Of a stretch of DNA of 64,000 bases, positions 19,665-29,916 are shown one piece after another. The stretch is from the NCBI RefSeq assembly GCF_003151075.1, contig NZ_CP029482.1:1426001-1490000 (forward strand), in the 5' to 3' direction. Under the pieces are notes generated by a model that worked only from the letters and a program-made list of their open reading frames with translations, was not told the DNA's origin and made no database searches. The DNA is from Pseudomonas sp. 31-12. Lineage in GTDB: Bacteria; Pseudomonadota; Gammaproteobacteria; Pseudomonadales; Pseudomonadaceae. How positions within the stretch are numbered: the first letter of the stretch is position 1; each line of letters begins with the position of its first letter. Position numbers and translations under genes: made by a program.

Positions 19665-20579
19665 ATGAGAATCCTCGGCATCGTCTGCCTTCTCCTGACC
19701 CTGAGCGGTTGCAGCTCCCTGCTGTTCTACCCTGAACCCGGCCAGTTGTTCACCCCGGAAAAAGCCAGGCTCGAATACCGTGAAGTAACCCTCACTACCG
19801 CCGATGGCCTCCGGCTGAACGCTTGGTGGCTACCGGCGAAAAAAAGCGTCGAGGTCAAAGGCACCGTCCTGCACCTGCACGGCAATGGCGGCAATCTACC
19901 GATGCATCTGGGCGGCAGTTGGTGGTTGCCGAAAGAAGGCTATCAAGTGCTGCTGATCGACTATCGCGGATACGGTTTGTCCGAAGGTGAACCGAGTTTG
20001 CCGGCGATCTATCAGGACATCGACGCTGCCTTCAAGTGGCTCGACCAGGCGCCGGAAGTCAAAGGCAGGCCGCTGATCCTGCTTGGCCAGAGTCTTGGCG
20101 GATCGATGGCGGTGCATTACCTGGTTCAGCACCCCGAACGTCAGAAACAACTCAAGGCCTTAGTTCTTGATGGCGTGCCCGCCAGCTACCGCAGCATCGG
20201 CCGCTTTGCCCTGAGCAATTCCTGGCTGACCTGGGCGTTCCAGGTGCCGCTGTCGTGGCTGGTGCCGGACGGCGACAGCGCGATCAATTCCATGGCGCAG
20301 CTCAACGGCGTGCCGAAACTGATCTATCACAGCATCGACGATCCGATCGTGCCCCTTTCCAACGGCATCCGTCTGTATCAAGCTGCGCCGCCGCCGCGCG
20401 TGCTGCAATTGACCCGCGGTGGTCATGTGCAGACATTTGCCGACCCGGTCTGGCGCAAGGTCATGCTGCGTTATCTCGACGACCCGCAGCATTTCAACGG
20501 CCTGCGCCGATTGGGTGAAATACCCAATTACCCGGCCCCCCCGAATTCAAAAGATGAACCCTCAGAGAGTCCGCAATGA
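19665..20579 (+). CDS. Alpha/beta hydrolase, lipoprotein-anchored
   Basis: A 304-residue hydrolase from the ATG at 19665; the upstream in-frame extension runs through a REP and is rejected. The N-terminus is a lipoprotein signal (CLLLTLSGCSSLLFYP). The catalytic core shows an oxyanion LHLHGNGGN segment, nucleophile S143 in GQSLGGS, an aspartate around HSIDDPIVP and a histidine in TRGGHVQTF. It resembles BEM46/YfhR-type hydrolases. The substrate is unknown. The stop overlaps the next gene (ATGA), implying coupling. Confidence 0.85.
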   Translation: MRILGIVCLLLTLSGCSSLLFYPEPGQLFTPEKARLEYREVTLTTADGLRLNAWWLPAKKSVEVKGTVLHLHGNGGNLPMHLGGSWWLPKEGYQVLLIDYRGYGLSEGEPSLPAIYQDIDAAFKWLDQAPEVKGRPLILLGQSLGGSMAVHYLVQHPERQKQLKALVLDGVPASYRSIGRFALSNSWLTWAFQVPLSWLVPDGDSAINSMAQLNGVPKLIYHSIDDPIVPLSNGIRLYQAAPPPRVLQLTRGGHVQTFADPVWRKVMLRYLDDPQHFNGLRRLGEIPNYPAPPNSKDEPSESPQ

Positions 20580-20905
20580 GTGAAGAACGTAACGCCATCC
20601 CGCTGATCATCACCGGTATCTGCAGCATCCTCGGCACTGTTGGGGCCTTGTGGTACTACGGCTACCTGCACTTCGCCAAACCCGAAGATGCGCTGCTGCT
20701 CAGCGACTTCACCATGATCAAGACCGTGCCGGGTGAAGACTACAAAGTCTCCCTGGAGCCTGCCTCGCAGGTGGCCCAGTGCATCGACGGCGTGCTGGTG
20801 ATGTTCGACACCGAACAGAAAGGTCTGACCGGCGTACTGGTCAACAACAAGAAAAAAGCCGTGCGCTGCATGGGCGAAGAAACCCCGCAGAAACTCGAGG
20901 AATAA
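20576..20905 (+). CDS. Small membrane-anchored protein, unknown function
   Basis: A 109-residue protein with an N-terminal membrane segment (about 8-29, IPLIITGICSILGTVGALWYY) and a soluble C-terminal part containing VKAVR-like MGEETPQKLEE. Its start overlaps the hydrolase stop by four bases, so both are probably made together. I do not recognise a family. The frame has normal codon use for the window, supporting a real gene. Confidence 0.7.
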   Translation: MSEERNAIPLIITGICSILGTVGALWYYGYLHFAKPEDALLLSDFTMIKTVPGEDYKVSLEPASQVAQCIDGVLVMFDTEQKGLTGVLVNNKKKAVRCMGEETPQKLEE

Positions 20906-20931
20906 CCAATCCGGAATTCACTAAAGATCCG

Positions 20932-21023
20932 CTGTGGGAGCGGGCTTGCCCGCGATGAGGCCGGCACTTTCACCCTCATTGTTGCCTGACAGTCTGCTAT
21001 CGCGGGCAAGCCCGCTCCCACAG
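20932..21023. repeat. REP inverted pair
   Basis: Perfect 25-base arms at 20932-20956 and 20999-21023 (CTGTGGGAGCGGGCTTGCCC type) separated by 42 bases, immediately before the bidirectional terminator. Confidence 0.9.
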
Positions 21024-21039
21024 TTTCTTTGAAGACCAA

Positions 21040-21074
21040 AAAAGCCCCGCCTGATCGACTCAGGCGGGGCTTTT
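21040..21074. terminator. Bidirectional Rho-independent terminator
   Basis: AAAAGCCCCGCCTGA (21040-21054) pairs perfectly with TCAGGCGGGGCTTTT (21060-21074) around TCGAC. A run of six A's on the left and TTTT on the right let it serve both the plus-strand pair ending at 20905 and the minus-strand lptF gene ending at 21094. Confidence 0.92.
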
Positions 21075-21093
21075 GTGTTTCAGCAGGCGAAGC

Positions 21094-21882
21094 TTAGTTC
21101 GAGCTGATGGCCGAACGCGGGATCACGGGCTGGTTGTCGTTGGAAATGGTTACTTCCACACGACGGTTCATTGCACGACCCGAGGTGCTGGTGTTTTCAG
21201 CAACCGGGTATTCCTTGCCATAACCCTGAGCAACGATGCGCGCTGGATCAACGCCCATCTTCACCAGCGCCATGCGCACGGAACCGGCACGACGCTCGGA
21301 CAGCGACTGGTTGTGGCTCGCGGTGCCGGTGCTGTCGGTGTAACCCTCGACGATCACTTTGCGATCAGCGTTTTCCTGAAGGAACTGCGCCAGTTTGTTG
21401 ATGTTCACCAGACCGCTGGATTTCAGGTCAGCACGGTCGGTGGCGAACAGCACATCACCGAAAGTCACCAGCGTACCGCGATCGGTTTGCTTGGCGTTGA
21501 GGCTGTCCTGCAGCTGCTTGATCTGCTGATCGCGAGCATCGAGACGCGCCTGGGCACGTTGCGCCGATGCGTTTTTCAGGTTGGCTTCAGCGGTGCGCAG
21601 GGCGATGGTCTGCTTCGCCACTTCAACACGCTGATTGGTCAGGTAGGCCAGCTGATCGACCTCGTTCTGATCTTTCTTGTCCAGATAAGCCTTGTCAGCC
21701 TTGTCCAGGTAATCGCTGGCGTCTTTGGTTTCCAGTGCCGCGACCTTACTGGCTTGCGGATTGGCTTGCAGGCCGCTGTAGTTGGTGCGGGCCTGTTCCA
21801 GGTTCGCGTTAGGCGGGGTGGAGCAGGCAGCCAGTGCAACGCTTGCGGCCAGGAGAGCGGGGATCATCAATTGTTTACGCAT
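21094..21882 (-). CDS. lptF: OmpA-family lipoprotein (LptF-like)
   Basis: A 262-residue outer-membrane lipoprotein: signal with lipobox ALAAC, a DUF4398-type helical region (about 25-130, rich in Q/A/K), then an OmpA C-terminal peptidoglycan-binding domain (about 140-250; VIVEGYTDSTGTASHNQSLS, RRVEVTI). AAGGACG precedes the ATG. By synteny (near ppc, after a DUF4398 gene) and domain order it matches P. aeruginosa LptF (lipotoxin F), which is AlgU-regulated and linked to envelope stress survival. The symbol is by homology from memory. Confidence 0.8.
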   Translation of the reverse strand: MRKQLMIPALLAASVALAACSTPPNANLEQARTNYSGLQANPQASKVAALETKDASDYLDKADKAYLDKKDQNEVDQLAYLTNQRVEVAKQTIALRTAEANLKNASAQRAQARLDARDQQIKQLQDSLNAKQTDRGTLVTFGDVLFATDRADLKSSGLVNINKLAQFLQENADRKVIVEGYTDSTGTASHNQSLSERRAGSVRMALVKMGVDPARIVAQGYGKEYPVAENTSTSGRAMNRRVEVTISNDNQPVIPRSAISSN

Positions 21883-21932
21883 AATAATTCGTCCTTTCTA
21901 TCGATAAGAGCTTCAGAGGTCTGGATGCGCGC

Positions 21933-22346
21933 TTACTGCACAGTGCGCTGACTTTCCTGACGCAGTTCCTGAACCCCTTTCTGAGAGTCCTTCACAGCTT
22001 GTTCGGCTTTCATCGCCTGAGCTTTGCGTTCAGCTACGCGAGCGTCCCACTCAGCTTGCTCGGCCAGCACTTTGGCCTCGGCATACTTCTCGTCGTGCAT
22101 GGCGATTTCGGCTTGTTTGAGCTTGTCTTGCGCGGACTTCATTTCCACGGCAGCAAATTCGGTACCGCCGGCGCTGACGGCGCCATTCACTGCTGATTGG
22201 GTCACGGCGAATTGCTCGGTCGGCGGGTTGCCGGCACAACCGGCCAGTACGAAGCTGCTGCCGATTGCAAGGGCAGCCAGTTTCAAACCGCGCAGTTGAT
22301 TGAACGAGGTCTTGGCAGTGCTGATCTTCATGGTCTTCAACTCCAT
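21933..22346 (-). CDS. DUF4398-containing lipoprotein
   Basis: A 137-residue lipoprotein: a long charged N-terminus, hydrophobic core and lipobox VLAGC (cysteine about residue 37), then a predicted alpha-helical DUF4398 region (LKQAEIAMHDEKYAEAKVLA) with heptad-like A/E/K pattern. AGGAG lies eight bases before the ATG at 22346; a second ATG at 22331 is possible. It is the upstream partner of lptF, 50 bases away on the same strand, so the pair is likely one transcript. Confidence 0.8.
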   Translation of the reverse strand: MELKTMKISTAKTSFNQLRGLKLAALAIGSSFVLAGCAGNPPTEQFAVTQSAVNGAVSAGGTEFAAVEMKSAQDKLKQAEIAMHDEKYAEAKVLAEQAEWDARVAERKAQAMKAEQAVKDSQKGVQELRQESQRTVQ

Positions 22347-22449
22347 TGGTATAACTCCTGAAAAACTTAAAAATCCATGCTGGGCAAGGAGCCGTAACCG
22401 TCAATTTCCGGGGTGTTTTGAAACGGCCGTCCCAGGCGTGGTTACTGGC

Positions 22450-22477
22450 TGTGACCCGAGGCGTTTTTCAAAAGTTC
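22450..22477 (-). promoter_or_regulatory. Possible AlgU (sigma-E type) promoter for the lptF pair
   Basis: On the minus strand GAACTT (22477-22472), 17 bases, then TCACA (22454-22450). GAACTT is the AlgU -35 consensus; TCACA is a weaker match to the TCTGA/TCTCA -10. It lies about 100 bases upstream of the DUF4398 start. P. aeruginosa lptF depends on AlgU, which makes this plausible. Confidence 0.4.
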
Positions 22478-22617
22478 AGAGAAGATGGCCTATCGCCCGA
22501 AAATAATTTGACCGAACGGACAAGGCTCTAAATCGGGAACTTTGGCGATGTGCAGCGGTATACCCGACCTGTTGAAGGCTTGGGGTACGCAATTTTTGAA
22601 GGGGGTACGCAGGTCAA

Positions 22618-22707
22618 TGTGGGAGCGAGTCTGCTCGCGATTGCGGTTGAACATTCAACATTTCTGTTGGCTGACACACCGCTATCGCGAGCAGGCTCGC
22701 TCCCACA
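22618..22707. repeat. REP inverted pair within a gene-free stretch (22347-22721)
   Basis: Arms 22618-22641 and 22684-22707 (TGTGGGAGCGAGTCTGCTCG type, 24 bases, one mismatch). A short direct repeat GGGGTACGCA occurs twice just before it (about 22583 and 22602). Apart from the lptF promoter region, I see no gene in 22347-22721. Confidence 0.85.
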
Positions 22708-22721
22708 GGTATTGGGGGAAA

Positions 22722-23066
22722 TCAGTGTTTCTGCTTGTCGTCACCGGATGACAAATCGTGCAAGTGACGACGGGACAGCGCGAGGAAACGCGGGGTCGGG
22801 CCGACGTCTTCGTACAGCGGATCACCTTCTTCATCGGTGGCCACCACAGTCGATCCTTTCACGTACGGGAAGCTCTTTTCGAGTTCTTCCAGCGCAGCGC
22901 CGATCAGCTCGCCAAGCAGTTCTTCGGGCTGGCGTTTGGGGTACATCTCGGTAATCGCCGCCAGCCGTGCGGCCGCTTCCATGTCCAGATGAATCCTGTA
23001 ACCGGTGTCGGTCAGGCGACCTTTTGCGTTTTCTTCCCAATGCAGGGCAAGTTCGCGGATTTTCAT
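22722..23066 (-). CDS. Conserved hypothetical protein upstream of ppc
   Basis: A 114-residue soluble protein starting MKIRELALHWEENAKGR at 23066, preceded by GAGG. A 17-residue upstream extension in frame is rejected as it lacks a ribosome site. It contains YRIHLDMEAAARLAAITEMY and an acidic segment ATDEEGDPLYEDVGPT. It is divergent from ppc and conserved at this place in Pseudomonas by recollection; some database entries call it a pilin assembly protein, which the sequence itself does not show. Confidence 0.75.
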   Translation of the reverse strand: MKIRELALHWEENAKGRLTDTGYRIHLDMEAAARLAAITEMYPKRQPEELLGELIGAALEELEKSFPYVKGSTVVATDEEGDPLYEDVGPTPRFLALSRRHLHDLSSGDDKQKH

Positions 23067-23281
23067 AAAAACCTCAATTCGCTCCTGCTCGTGGCAGGCG
23101 GTGTGAGAGCCCGCCAATGGTCGGCGGCAAGCCGTTATACGGCTTACTCTTCAGACTAGCTCGAACCCACAAGGTTTAATGTCCCTTCGTCGTCTGCTTG
23201 TAAGAAGCGCTTTAGAGCGGCACTCTCTGTGATCAGAGCATGGCATTCAAAGACACCCGGATTTTCGCTGGAGAACTGCTG

Positions 23282-25912
23282 ATGACCGATATTGATGCAC
23301 GCTTGCGCGAGGACGTTCACCTGTTGGGTGAGCTGTTGGGCAACACCATTCGTGAACAGTACGGGGACGGCTTTCTCGACAAGATCGAGCAGATCCGCAA
23401 GGGCGCCAAGGCCGACCGTCGCGGTTCGATGGACGCTGAACTGAGCGCCAGCCTCAACCAATTGAGCGAAGAAGAGTTGTTGCCGGTGGCGCGGGCGTTC
23501 AACCAGTTTCTCAACCTGGCCAATATCGCCGAGCAATATCAGCTGATTCACCGTCGCGAAGAGTCGCAACCGGCCCCGTTTGAAGCGCGAGTGCTGCCTG
23601 AACTGCTCGCGCGCCTGCGCGCCGAAGGCCATAGCGCCGAATCCCTGGCCCGGCAACTGGGCAGGCTTGAGATCGAACTGGTCCTCACTGCGCACCCGAC
23701 CGAAGTGGCGCGCCGCACGCTGATCCAGAAATACGACGCCATCGCCGCGCAACTGGCCGCCCAGGATCATCGCGACCTGAGCACCGCCGAGCGCGAGCAG
23801 ATCCAGGCGAAGTTGCAACGTTTGATCGCCGAAGCCTGGCACACCGAAGAAATCCGCCGCACTCGACCGACGCCCGTGGACGAAGCCAAATGGGGCTTCG
23901 CGGTGATCGAACATTCGCTGTGGCAAGCGATCCCCAATTACATGCGTAAGGCCGATAAAGCCCTGCACGCCGCCACCGGCCTGCATTTGCCATTGGAAGG
24001 CGCGCCGATCCGCTTCGCCTCGTGGATGGGCGGCGACCGCGACGGCAACCCGAACGTGACGGCCGCCGTGACCCGCGAAGTGTTGCTGCTGGCGCGCTGG
24101 ATGGCCGCTGATTTGTACCTGCGCGATATCGATCACCTCGCCGCTGAACTGTCGATGCAACAGGCCAGCGATGCGCTGAAAGCCAAGGCTGGGGACAGCG
24201 CCGAACCTTATCGAGCGGTGCTTAAACAGTTGCGTGAACGTCTGCGCGCGACGCGTAACTGGGCGCATGCCTCGTTGACCGCCACCACCCCGGCAACCGC
24301 CGATGTGTTGCACAACAACCGCGACCTGCTGGATCCGCTGGAGCTGTGCTACCAGTCTTTGCACGAGTGCGGCATGGGCGTGATCGCGGATGGTCCGTTG
24401 CTCGATTGCCTGCGTCGGGCAGTGACCTTCGGCCTGTTCCTGGTACGGCTCGATGTGCGTCAGGATTCGTCCCGTCACACGGCGGCGATGACCGAAATCA
24501 CCGACTACCTCGGCCTCGGTCGCTACGAAGACTGGAGCGAGGAGGAGCGCATCGCCTTCCTGGTGCGTGAACAGAACAACCGTCGGCCGTTGCTGCCGGC
24601 GTATTTCAAACCCTCGGCCGACACCGCCGAAGTGCTGGCAACGTGCCGGGAAATTGCCGCCGCCCCGGGGGCGTCGCTCGGCTCTTATGTGATTTCCATG
24701 GCCGGCGCTGCATCGGACGTGCTCGCCGTGCAACTGTTGCTCAAGGAATCCGGCGTGTTGCGGCCAATGCGCGTGGTGCCGCTGTTCGAAACCCTTGCCG
24801 ACCTCGACAACGCCGGTCCGGTGATTGAAAAGCTGTTGCTGCTGCCGGGCTATCGCTCGCGCCTGCAAGGGCCGCAGGAAGTGATGATCGGTTATTCCGA
24901 TTCGGCCAAGGACGCCGGCACAACGGCAGCGGCCTGGGCGCAATATCGGGCACAGGAACGTTTGGTCGATATCTGCCGCGAGCAGCAAGTCGAGCTGTTG
25001 TTGTTCCACGGTCGCGGCGGCACCGTGGGGCGCGGCGGTGGTCCGGCGCACGCGGCGATTCTGTCGCAGCCACCCGGTTCGGTAGCGGGACGTTTCCGTA
25101 CCACCGAGCAGGGCGAAATGATTCGTTTCAAATTCGGCCTGCCGGACATCGCCGAGCAGAACCTCAATTTGTACCTGGCGGCGGTGCTGGAAGCGACCTT
25201 GCTGCCGCCCCCGCCACCGGAACCGGCCTGGCGCCATCTGATGGACGAATTGGCCGCTGACGGGGTCAAGGCTTACCGCGCCGTGGTGCGGGAAAATCCG
25301 CAGTTCGTCGAGTATTTCCGTCAGTCCACCCCGGAACAGGAATTGGGCCGTTTGCCGTTGGGTAGCCGCCCGGCCAAGCGTCGCGCGGGGGGTATTGAGA
25401 GCCTGCGCGCCATTCCATGGATCTTCGGCTGGACCCAGACGCGCCTGATGCTGCCGGCCTGGCTCGGCTGGGAAGCAGCGCTGAGCAAGGCGCTGGAACG
25501 CGGCGAAGGTGAACTGCTGGGGCAGATGCGTGAACAGTGGCCGTTCTTCCGTACGCGCATCGACATGCTGGAAATGGTCTTGGCCAAAGCCGATGCCGAC
25601 ATCGCCCGATCCTACGATGAGCGTCTGGTCGAGCCGGATTTGCTACCTTTGGGTGCGCATTTACGCGACCTATTGTCGCAGGCGTGCGCCGTGGTCCTCG
25701 GGCTGACCGGTCAGTCTCAGCTACTGGCACATAGCCCAGCCACCCTCGAATTCATCCGCCTGCGCAACACCTACCTCGACCCGCTTCATCTATTGCAGGC
25801 CGAACTGTTGGCCCGTTCGCGGCAACAGGAAGTGGCGCAGGGCAGCCCGGTAGAACAGGCGCTGCTGGTGTCTGTGGCGGGGATTGCTGCCGGATTGCGA
25901 AATACCGGCTAA
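23282..25912 (+). CDS. ppc: Phosphoenolpyruvate carboxylase
   Basis: An 876-residue enzyme converting PEP and bicarbonate to oxaloacetate. Signature [10 protein letters not shown] (catalytic His about residue 138) and the glycine loop [13 protein letters not shown] (about 575-590) are present, with [10 protein letters not shown] before it and the C-terminal [12 protein letters not shown] and NTG ending typical of the family. The start MTDIDARL at 23282 follows GGAGAAC; an in-frame ATG 42 bases upstream is less likely. It is monocistronic and divergent from the preceding gene. Confidence 0.97.
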   Translation: MTDIDARLREDVHLLGELLGNTIREQYGDGFLDKIEQIRKGAKADRRGSMDAELSASLNQLSEEELLPVARAFNQFLNLANIAEQYQLIHRREESQPAPFEARVLPELLARLRAEGHSAESLARQLGRLEIELVLTAHPTEVARRTLIQKYDAIAAQLAAQDHRDLSTAEREQIQAKLQRLIAEAWHTEEIRRTRPTPVDEAKWGFAVIEHSLWQAIPNYMRKADKALHAATGLHLPLEGAPIRFASWMGGDRDGNPNVTAAVTREVLLLARWMAADLYLRDIDHLAAELSMQQASDALKAKAGDSAEPYRAVLKQLRERLRATRNWAHASLTATTPATADVLHNNRDLLDPLELCYQSLHECGMGVIADGPLLDCLRRAVTFGLFLVRLDVRQDSSRHTAAMTEITDYLGLGRYEDWSEEERIAFLVREQNNRRPLLPAYFKPSADTAEVLATCREIAAAPGASLGSYVISMAGAASDVLAVQLLLKESGVLRPMRVVPLFETLADLDNAGPVIEKLLLLPGYRSRLQGPQEVMIGYSDSAKDAGTTAAAWAQYRAQERLVDICREQQVELLLFHGRGGTVGRGGGPAHAAILSQPPGSVAGRFRTTEQGEMIRFKFGLPDIAEQNLNLYLAAVLEATLLPPPPPEPAWRHLMDELAADGVKAYRAVVRENPQFVEYFRQSTPEQELGRLPLGSRPAKRRAGGIESLRAIPWIFGWTQTRLMLPAWLGWEAALSKALERGEGELLGQMREQWPFFRTRIDMLEMVLAKADADIARSYDERLVEPDLLPLGAHLRDLLSQACAVVLGLTGQSQLLAHSPATLEFIRLRNTYLDPLHLLQAELLARSRQQEVAQGSPVEQALLVSVAGIAAGLRNTG

Positions 25913-26181
25913 GGTTTTCGTCGTGGGGGAAGGCGCCCGACGCGAGGTTCGGGTGCCGGCGGGCGAGGGGCGGAAAAGGTCTGCCAGGCGACAGTTAATG
26001 ATGGGGTTGCGACTTGGGGTACCCCGTCGCAAGGTCACGCAAGGCGCGGGTTTCTCCGACTTTCGGCGGCTTGTGTGGTCCGGGCCTGCTGTGTATCTTG
26101 ATCAGCCTTTGACCGTTTGGGCGGTCACGACCCTGTTTTTGAGATTGGCCCCACGAGGCGAATCCGTTGTTATCTATATAA

Positions 26182-26847
<666 letters not shown>

Positions 26848-26869
26848 AAAGACTGATCCGCTTCATCTT

Positions 26870-26893
26870 CTACGGCCCGCTTGCGGGCCGTAG
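26870..26893 (+). terminator. Hairpin after adk
   Basis: CTACGGCCCGC (26870-26880) and GCGGGCCGTAG (26883-26893) pair perfectly around a TT. A short TTGTTTA tract follows, so it probably terminates adk, although the T-run is weak. Confidence 0.75.
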
Positions 26894-26940
26894 TTGTTTA
26901 TACTGGCGCACTTTTTCTGACCTCTCTTACGGAAACATCG

Positions 26941-27615
26941 ATGAGCACCTTGCTGGCCCTGGACACCGCGACTGAAGCTTGCTCCGTTGCCTTGCTGCAT
27001 GACGGCAAGGTCACGAGCCATTACGAGGTGATCCCGCGCCTGCATGCGCAGAAACTGTTGCCGATGATCCAGCAGTTGCTCGCCGATGCCGGGACCACCC
27101 TGCAAGCGGTCGATGCCATCGCATTCGGTCGCGGGCCGGGTGCATTCACCGGCGTGCGGATCGCCATTGGCGTGGTGCAAGGCCTGGCGTTTGCACTGGA
27201 TCGCCCGGTGCTGCCGGTGTCCAACCTGGCGGTGCTGGCGCAGCGGGCGTATCGCGAACACGGCGTGAGCCAGGTTGCGGCCGCCATCGATGCGCGGATG
27301 GATGAAGTGTATTGGGGTTGCTACCGCGAAACGGCGGGCGAGATGCGCCTGGTCGGTAATGAAGCGGTGTTGGCGCCGGAAGTGGCGGCGTTACCGGCCG
27401 ATGCCAGCGGTGAATGGTTCGGCGCTGGCACGGGTTGGGGATATGCCGAGCGCATCGCCGTCAACCTGAGCGGGCAGGACGCGGGCATGTTGCCCCATGC
27501 TGAAGACCTGCTGACGCTGGCGCGGTTTGCCTGGGAACGCGGCGAGGCGATTGTGGCGGATGAGGCTCAACCGGTGTATCTGCGCGACAAAGTGGCGACA
27601 CCGAAAGCGCGTTAA
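26941..27615 (+). CDS. tsaB: tRNA threonylcarbamoyladenosine biosynthesis protein TsaB
   Basis: A 224-residue ASKHA-fold protein (LALDTATEACSVAL at the N-terminus; AFGRGPGAFTGVRIAIG about 60-77). It partners with TsaD and TsaE to make t6A37 in ANN-decoding tRNAs. The chosen ATG at 26941 removes a 20-residue extension reading through the adk terminator; TTACGG precedes it. Located after adk as in other Pseudomonas. Confidence 0.95.
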   Translation: MSTLLALDTATEACSVALLHDGKVTSHYEVIPRLHAQKLLPMIQQLLADAGTTLQAVDAIAFGRGPGAFTGVRIAIGVVQGLAFALDRPVLPVSNLAVLAQRAYREHGVSQVAAAIDARMDEVYWGCYRETAGEMRLVGNEAVLAPEVAALPADASGEWFGAGTGWGYAERIAVNLSGQDAGMLPHAEDLLTLARFAWERGEAIVADEAQPVYLRDKVATPKAR

Positions 27616-27626
27616 TCCCAATGCTT

Positions 27627-27749
27627 TTGTGGCGAGGGAGCTTGCTCCCGTTGGGTTGCGAAGCGACCCCAGGATTCCATCAGCAACACCGAGTCGGCAG
27701 GTTTTGCGACTGCTGCACAGCCGAACGGGAGCAAGCTCCCTCGCCACAA
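27627..27749. repeat. Second-class inverted repeat (GTGGCGAGGGAGCTTGCTCCC)
   Basis: Perfect 26-base arms at 27627-27652 and 27724-27749, 71 bases apart. The core (GTGGCGAGGGAGC / GCTCCCTCGCCAC) differs from the common GTGGGAGCGGGC REP. The same class reappears nested in the palindrome at 51571-51701. Confidence 0.9.
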
Positions 27750-27894
27750 TGAACATTCCAACTGCAGCCAATCGTCGATTTATCCCCCCGCGTTTAAACC
27801 TTTTCGTATTTCTGTGTTCTAGTTATCACTCGGCGGTTTGCGAAGTGGGTTATGTGCCACTAGACTGCCACTACTGATACCGGACATGTACTCC

Positions 27895-28200
27895 ATGCGT
27901 ATAGACGGCGTTTCCTCCCAGTCCTACCCCATCAAGCGCAAGCCCCGCAAAGGCTCGGTGGCGGATGACGACTACGTCGATATCGACGGCGAGCTGGAAA
28001 TCCCGTCCGAAGAGCAAATGGCCGCCCGTGCCGCCAAAGCCTCCGCGCAACGCCTGAGCAACCTTCCGGCCCGTCAGCAAGACATGATCTACCACCGCGC
28101 CATGAGCAAAAGCGTCGCCACGGCACTCGCCAGCTACCTGAGCACTGCCGGTTTTGTCGATTGGGATACCGATGTAATGGGCCTCGACCTGTACATCTGA
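27895..28200 (+). CDS. Conserved small hypothetical protein
   Basis: A 101-residue protein beginning MRIDGVSSQSYPIKRKPRKG, with an alternative ATG at 27886. It has an acidic centre (ADDDYVDIDGELEI) and an alanine-rich helical region (AARAAKASAQRL). No signal peptide or membrane segment. Its TGA overlaps the ATG of the DUF72 gene (TGATG), so they are translationally coupled. I do not recognise a function. Confidence 0.75.
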   Translation: MRIDGVSSQSYPIKRKPRKGSVADDDYVDIDGELEIPSEEQMAARAAKASAQRLSNLPARQQDMIYHRAMSKSVATALASYLSTAGFVDWDTDVMGLDLYI

Positions 28201-29060
28201 TGTTGCTGCCTTACTACCTCGGCTGCCCGTCCTGGAGTGAAAACGCCTGGCGCGATTATCTGTATCCGCCGGACGCCAAATCCGCCGACTTTCTGAATCT
28301 ATATTCCCAAGTATTCAACGCCGTAGAAGGCAATACGACCTTCTACGCGAGCCCGGCTGCCAGCACGGTGCAGCGCTGGGCCGAGACCATGCCCGAACAC
28401 TTTCGCTTCACCGCCAAGTTTCCCGGCGACATCAGCCACGGCGGTGACCTGCGCGAGCAACTGACCGCCGCCGACACCTTCCTGCAGTTGCTCAGCCCAC
28501 TCGGTGAGCGGGTTTCGCCGCTGTGGCTGCAACTGTCCAAAAGCTTCACCCCGCACCGATTGCCCGAACTGGCCGGCTTCATCGATGCGCTTGAGCGACC
28601 GCTGGCGGTTGAAGTGCGGCATGACGAGTTCTTCGCCAAAGGTGATAGCGAGCGAGTGCTCAATCGTCTGCTGCTGGACCGTGGCGTCGAGCGCATTTGC
28701 CTTGATCCACGAGCGCTGTTCAGCTGCACGTCGACCGATCCATCGGTGCTTCACGCCCAATCGAAAAAGCCCAGGGTGCCGCCGCGTCCGGCAGCGTTTA
28801 CCCAATTCCCGCAGGTGCGTTTCATCGGCCATCCACAGCTTGAGGCGAACGATCCGTTCCTGGAGCCCTGGGTCGAGAAAATCGCCGTGTGGATCGAAGA
28901 GGGCCGTACGCCCTACATCTTCCTGCACACCGCCGATAACCTGCTGGCCGCGAAACTGGCGCAACGTTTCCACGCAAAACTGATGCTGCGTTTGCCTGGC
29001 TTGCCGCCGTTGCCTGAGCTATACAGAGAGCCCGCCGCCGAGCAACTTGGCCTGCTCTGA
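28200..29060 (+). CDS. DUF72 (YecE) family protein
   Basis: A 286-residue TIM-barrel-like protein. Diagnostic segments are YYLGCPSWSENAWRDYLYP at the N-terminus, FNAVEGNTTFYASP, FRFTAKFPGDISH, and VEVRHDEFF. This is the DUF72/YecE family, of unknown biochemical role. The start overlaps the previous stop by one base; the longer upstream frame runs inside that gene and is rejected. Confidence 0.9.
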   Translation: MLLPYYLGCPSWSENAWRDYLYPPDAKSADFLNLYSQVFNAVEGNTTFYASPAASTVQRWAETMPEHFRFTAKFPGDISHGGDLREQLTAADTFLQLLSPLGERVSPLWLQLSKSFTPHRLPELAGFIDALERPLAVEVRHDEFFAKGDSERVLNRLLLDRGVERICLDPRALFSCTSTDPSVLHAQSKKPRVPPRPAAFTQFPQVRFIGHPQLEANDPFLEPWVEKIAVWIEEGRTPYIFLHTADNLLAAKLAQRFHAKLMLRLPGLPPLPELYREPAAEQLGLL

Positions 29061-29092
29061 GGCGGACTCGTCCCCCATTCAGGAGCCTGCCA

Positions 29093-29914
29093 ATGGATGC
29101 GCAAACCCTTCGAGCCCAAGCGTTCAAAGCACTGCACGAACGCGAGGGCGCTTTTGTCATTCCCAATCCGTGGGACGCCGGCTCGGCGAAGATGCTCGCC
29201 AGCCTGGGGTTCGAGGCGCTGGCGACCACCAGTGCCGGTTATGCCTTTTCCAACGCGCGGCCCGATGGCGGGTTGACGCTGGACGATACGCTGGCGAACG
29301 TCCGGGCGATTGTCGCGGCAACCGACTTGCCGGTGGCGGTGGACCTGGAAAACGGTTTTGCGGACGATCCGGCCGAATGCGCGCAAAGCATTTTGCAGGC
29401 TGCGGCGGCCGGTGCTGTTGGTGGTTCGATCGAAGATGCCACCGGCCGTGAAGACGCGCCTATCTACTGCTTCGAACATGCCGTGGCGCGCATTGAAGCC
29501 GCCGTTGCAGCGGCACGCAGCTTGCCTTTCCCTTTTATGCTGACCGCCCGTGCCGAGAATTTCCTGCACGGCAATCCTGACCTGGCCGATACCATCCGCC
29601 GTTTGCAGGCATTCGCCGAGGCGGGCGCCGACGTCTTGTATGCGCCGGGTCTGCGCAGCGCTGACGACGTGTTGGCGGTGGTCCGCGCCGTAGCGCCGAA
29701 ACCGGTCAACGTGTTGATGTCCGGCGGACTCAAATTGACGGTCGGGCAGTTGAGCGAGATGGGCGTCATACGCATCAGCGTCGGTTCCGCCCTGGCCTTG
29801 GCGGCCTACGGCGAGTTTTTCCGCGCGGCCGAAGAGATCAAGACGTCGGGCACTTTCGGATTCACGTCGCGGTCCATGCCCTATGCGCAGGCCAATCAAT
29901 TGTTCAAAGGCTGA
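29093..29914 (+). CDS. PEP mutase / isocitrate lyase superfamily protein
   Basis: A 273-residue TIM-barrel enzyme. The metal-binding acids appear in AVDLENGFADDP (about 82-93), the GGSIEDATGR segment (about 110-120) and LTARAENFL (about 150). FVIPNPWDAGSA marks the phosphoenolpyruvate mutase branch. The KKCGH-type cysteine motif of isocitrate lyase is absent. Family members include 2-methylisocitrate lyase, oxaloacetate hydrolase and PEP mutase; which reaction applies is not clear. Confidence 0.85.
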   Translation: MDAQTLRAQAFKALHEREGAFVIPNPWDAGSAKMLASLGFEALATTSAGYAFSNARPDGGLTLDDTLANVRAIVAATDLPVAVDLENGFADDPAECAQSILQAAAAGAVGGSIEDATGREDAPIYCFEHAVARIEAAVAAARSLPFPFMLTARAENFLHGNPDLADTIRRLQAFAEAGADVLYAPGLRSADDVLAVVRAVAPKPVNVLMSGGLKLTVGQLSEMGVIRISVGSALALAAYGEFFRAAEEIKTSGTFGFTSRSMPYAQANQLFKG

Positions 29915-29916
29915 CG

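Noticed and set aside
23156..25237. A 693-codon frame antisense to ppc
   Set aside because: Shadow of the highly GC-biased ppc codons; no domain and composition dominated by Q/R/H/G.
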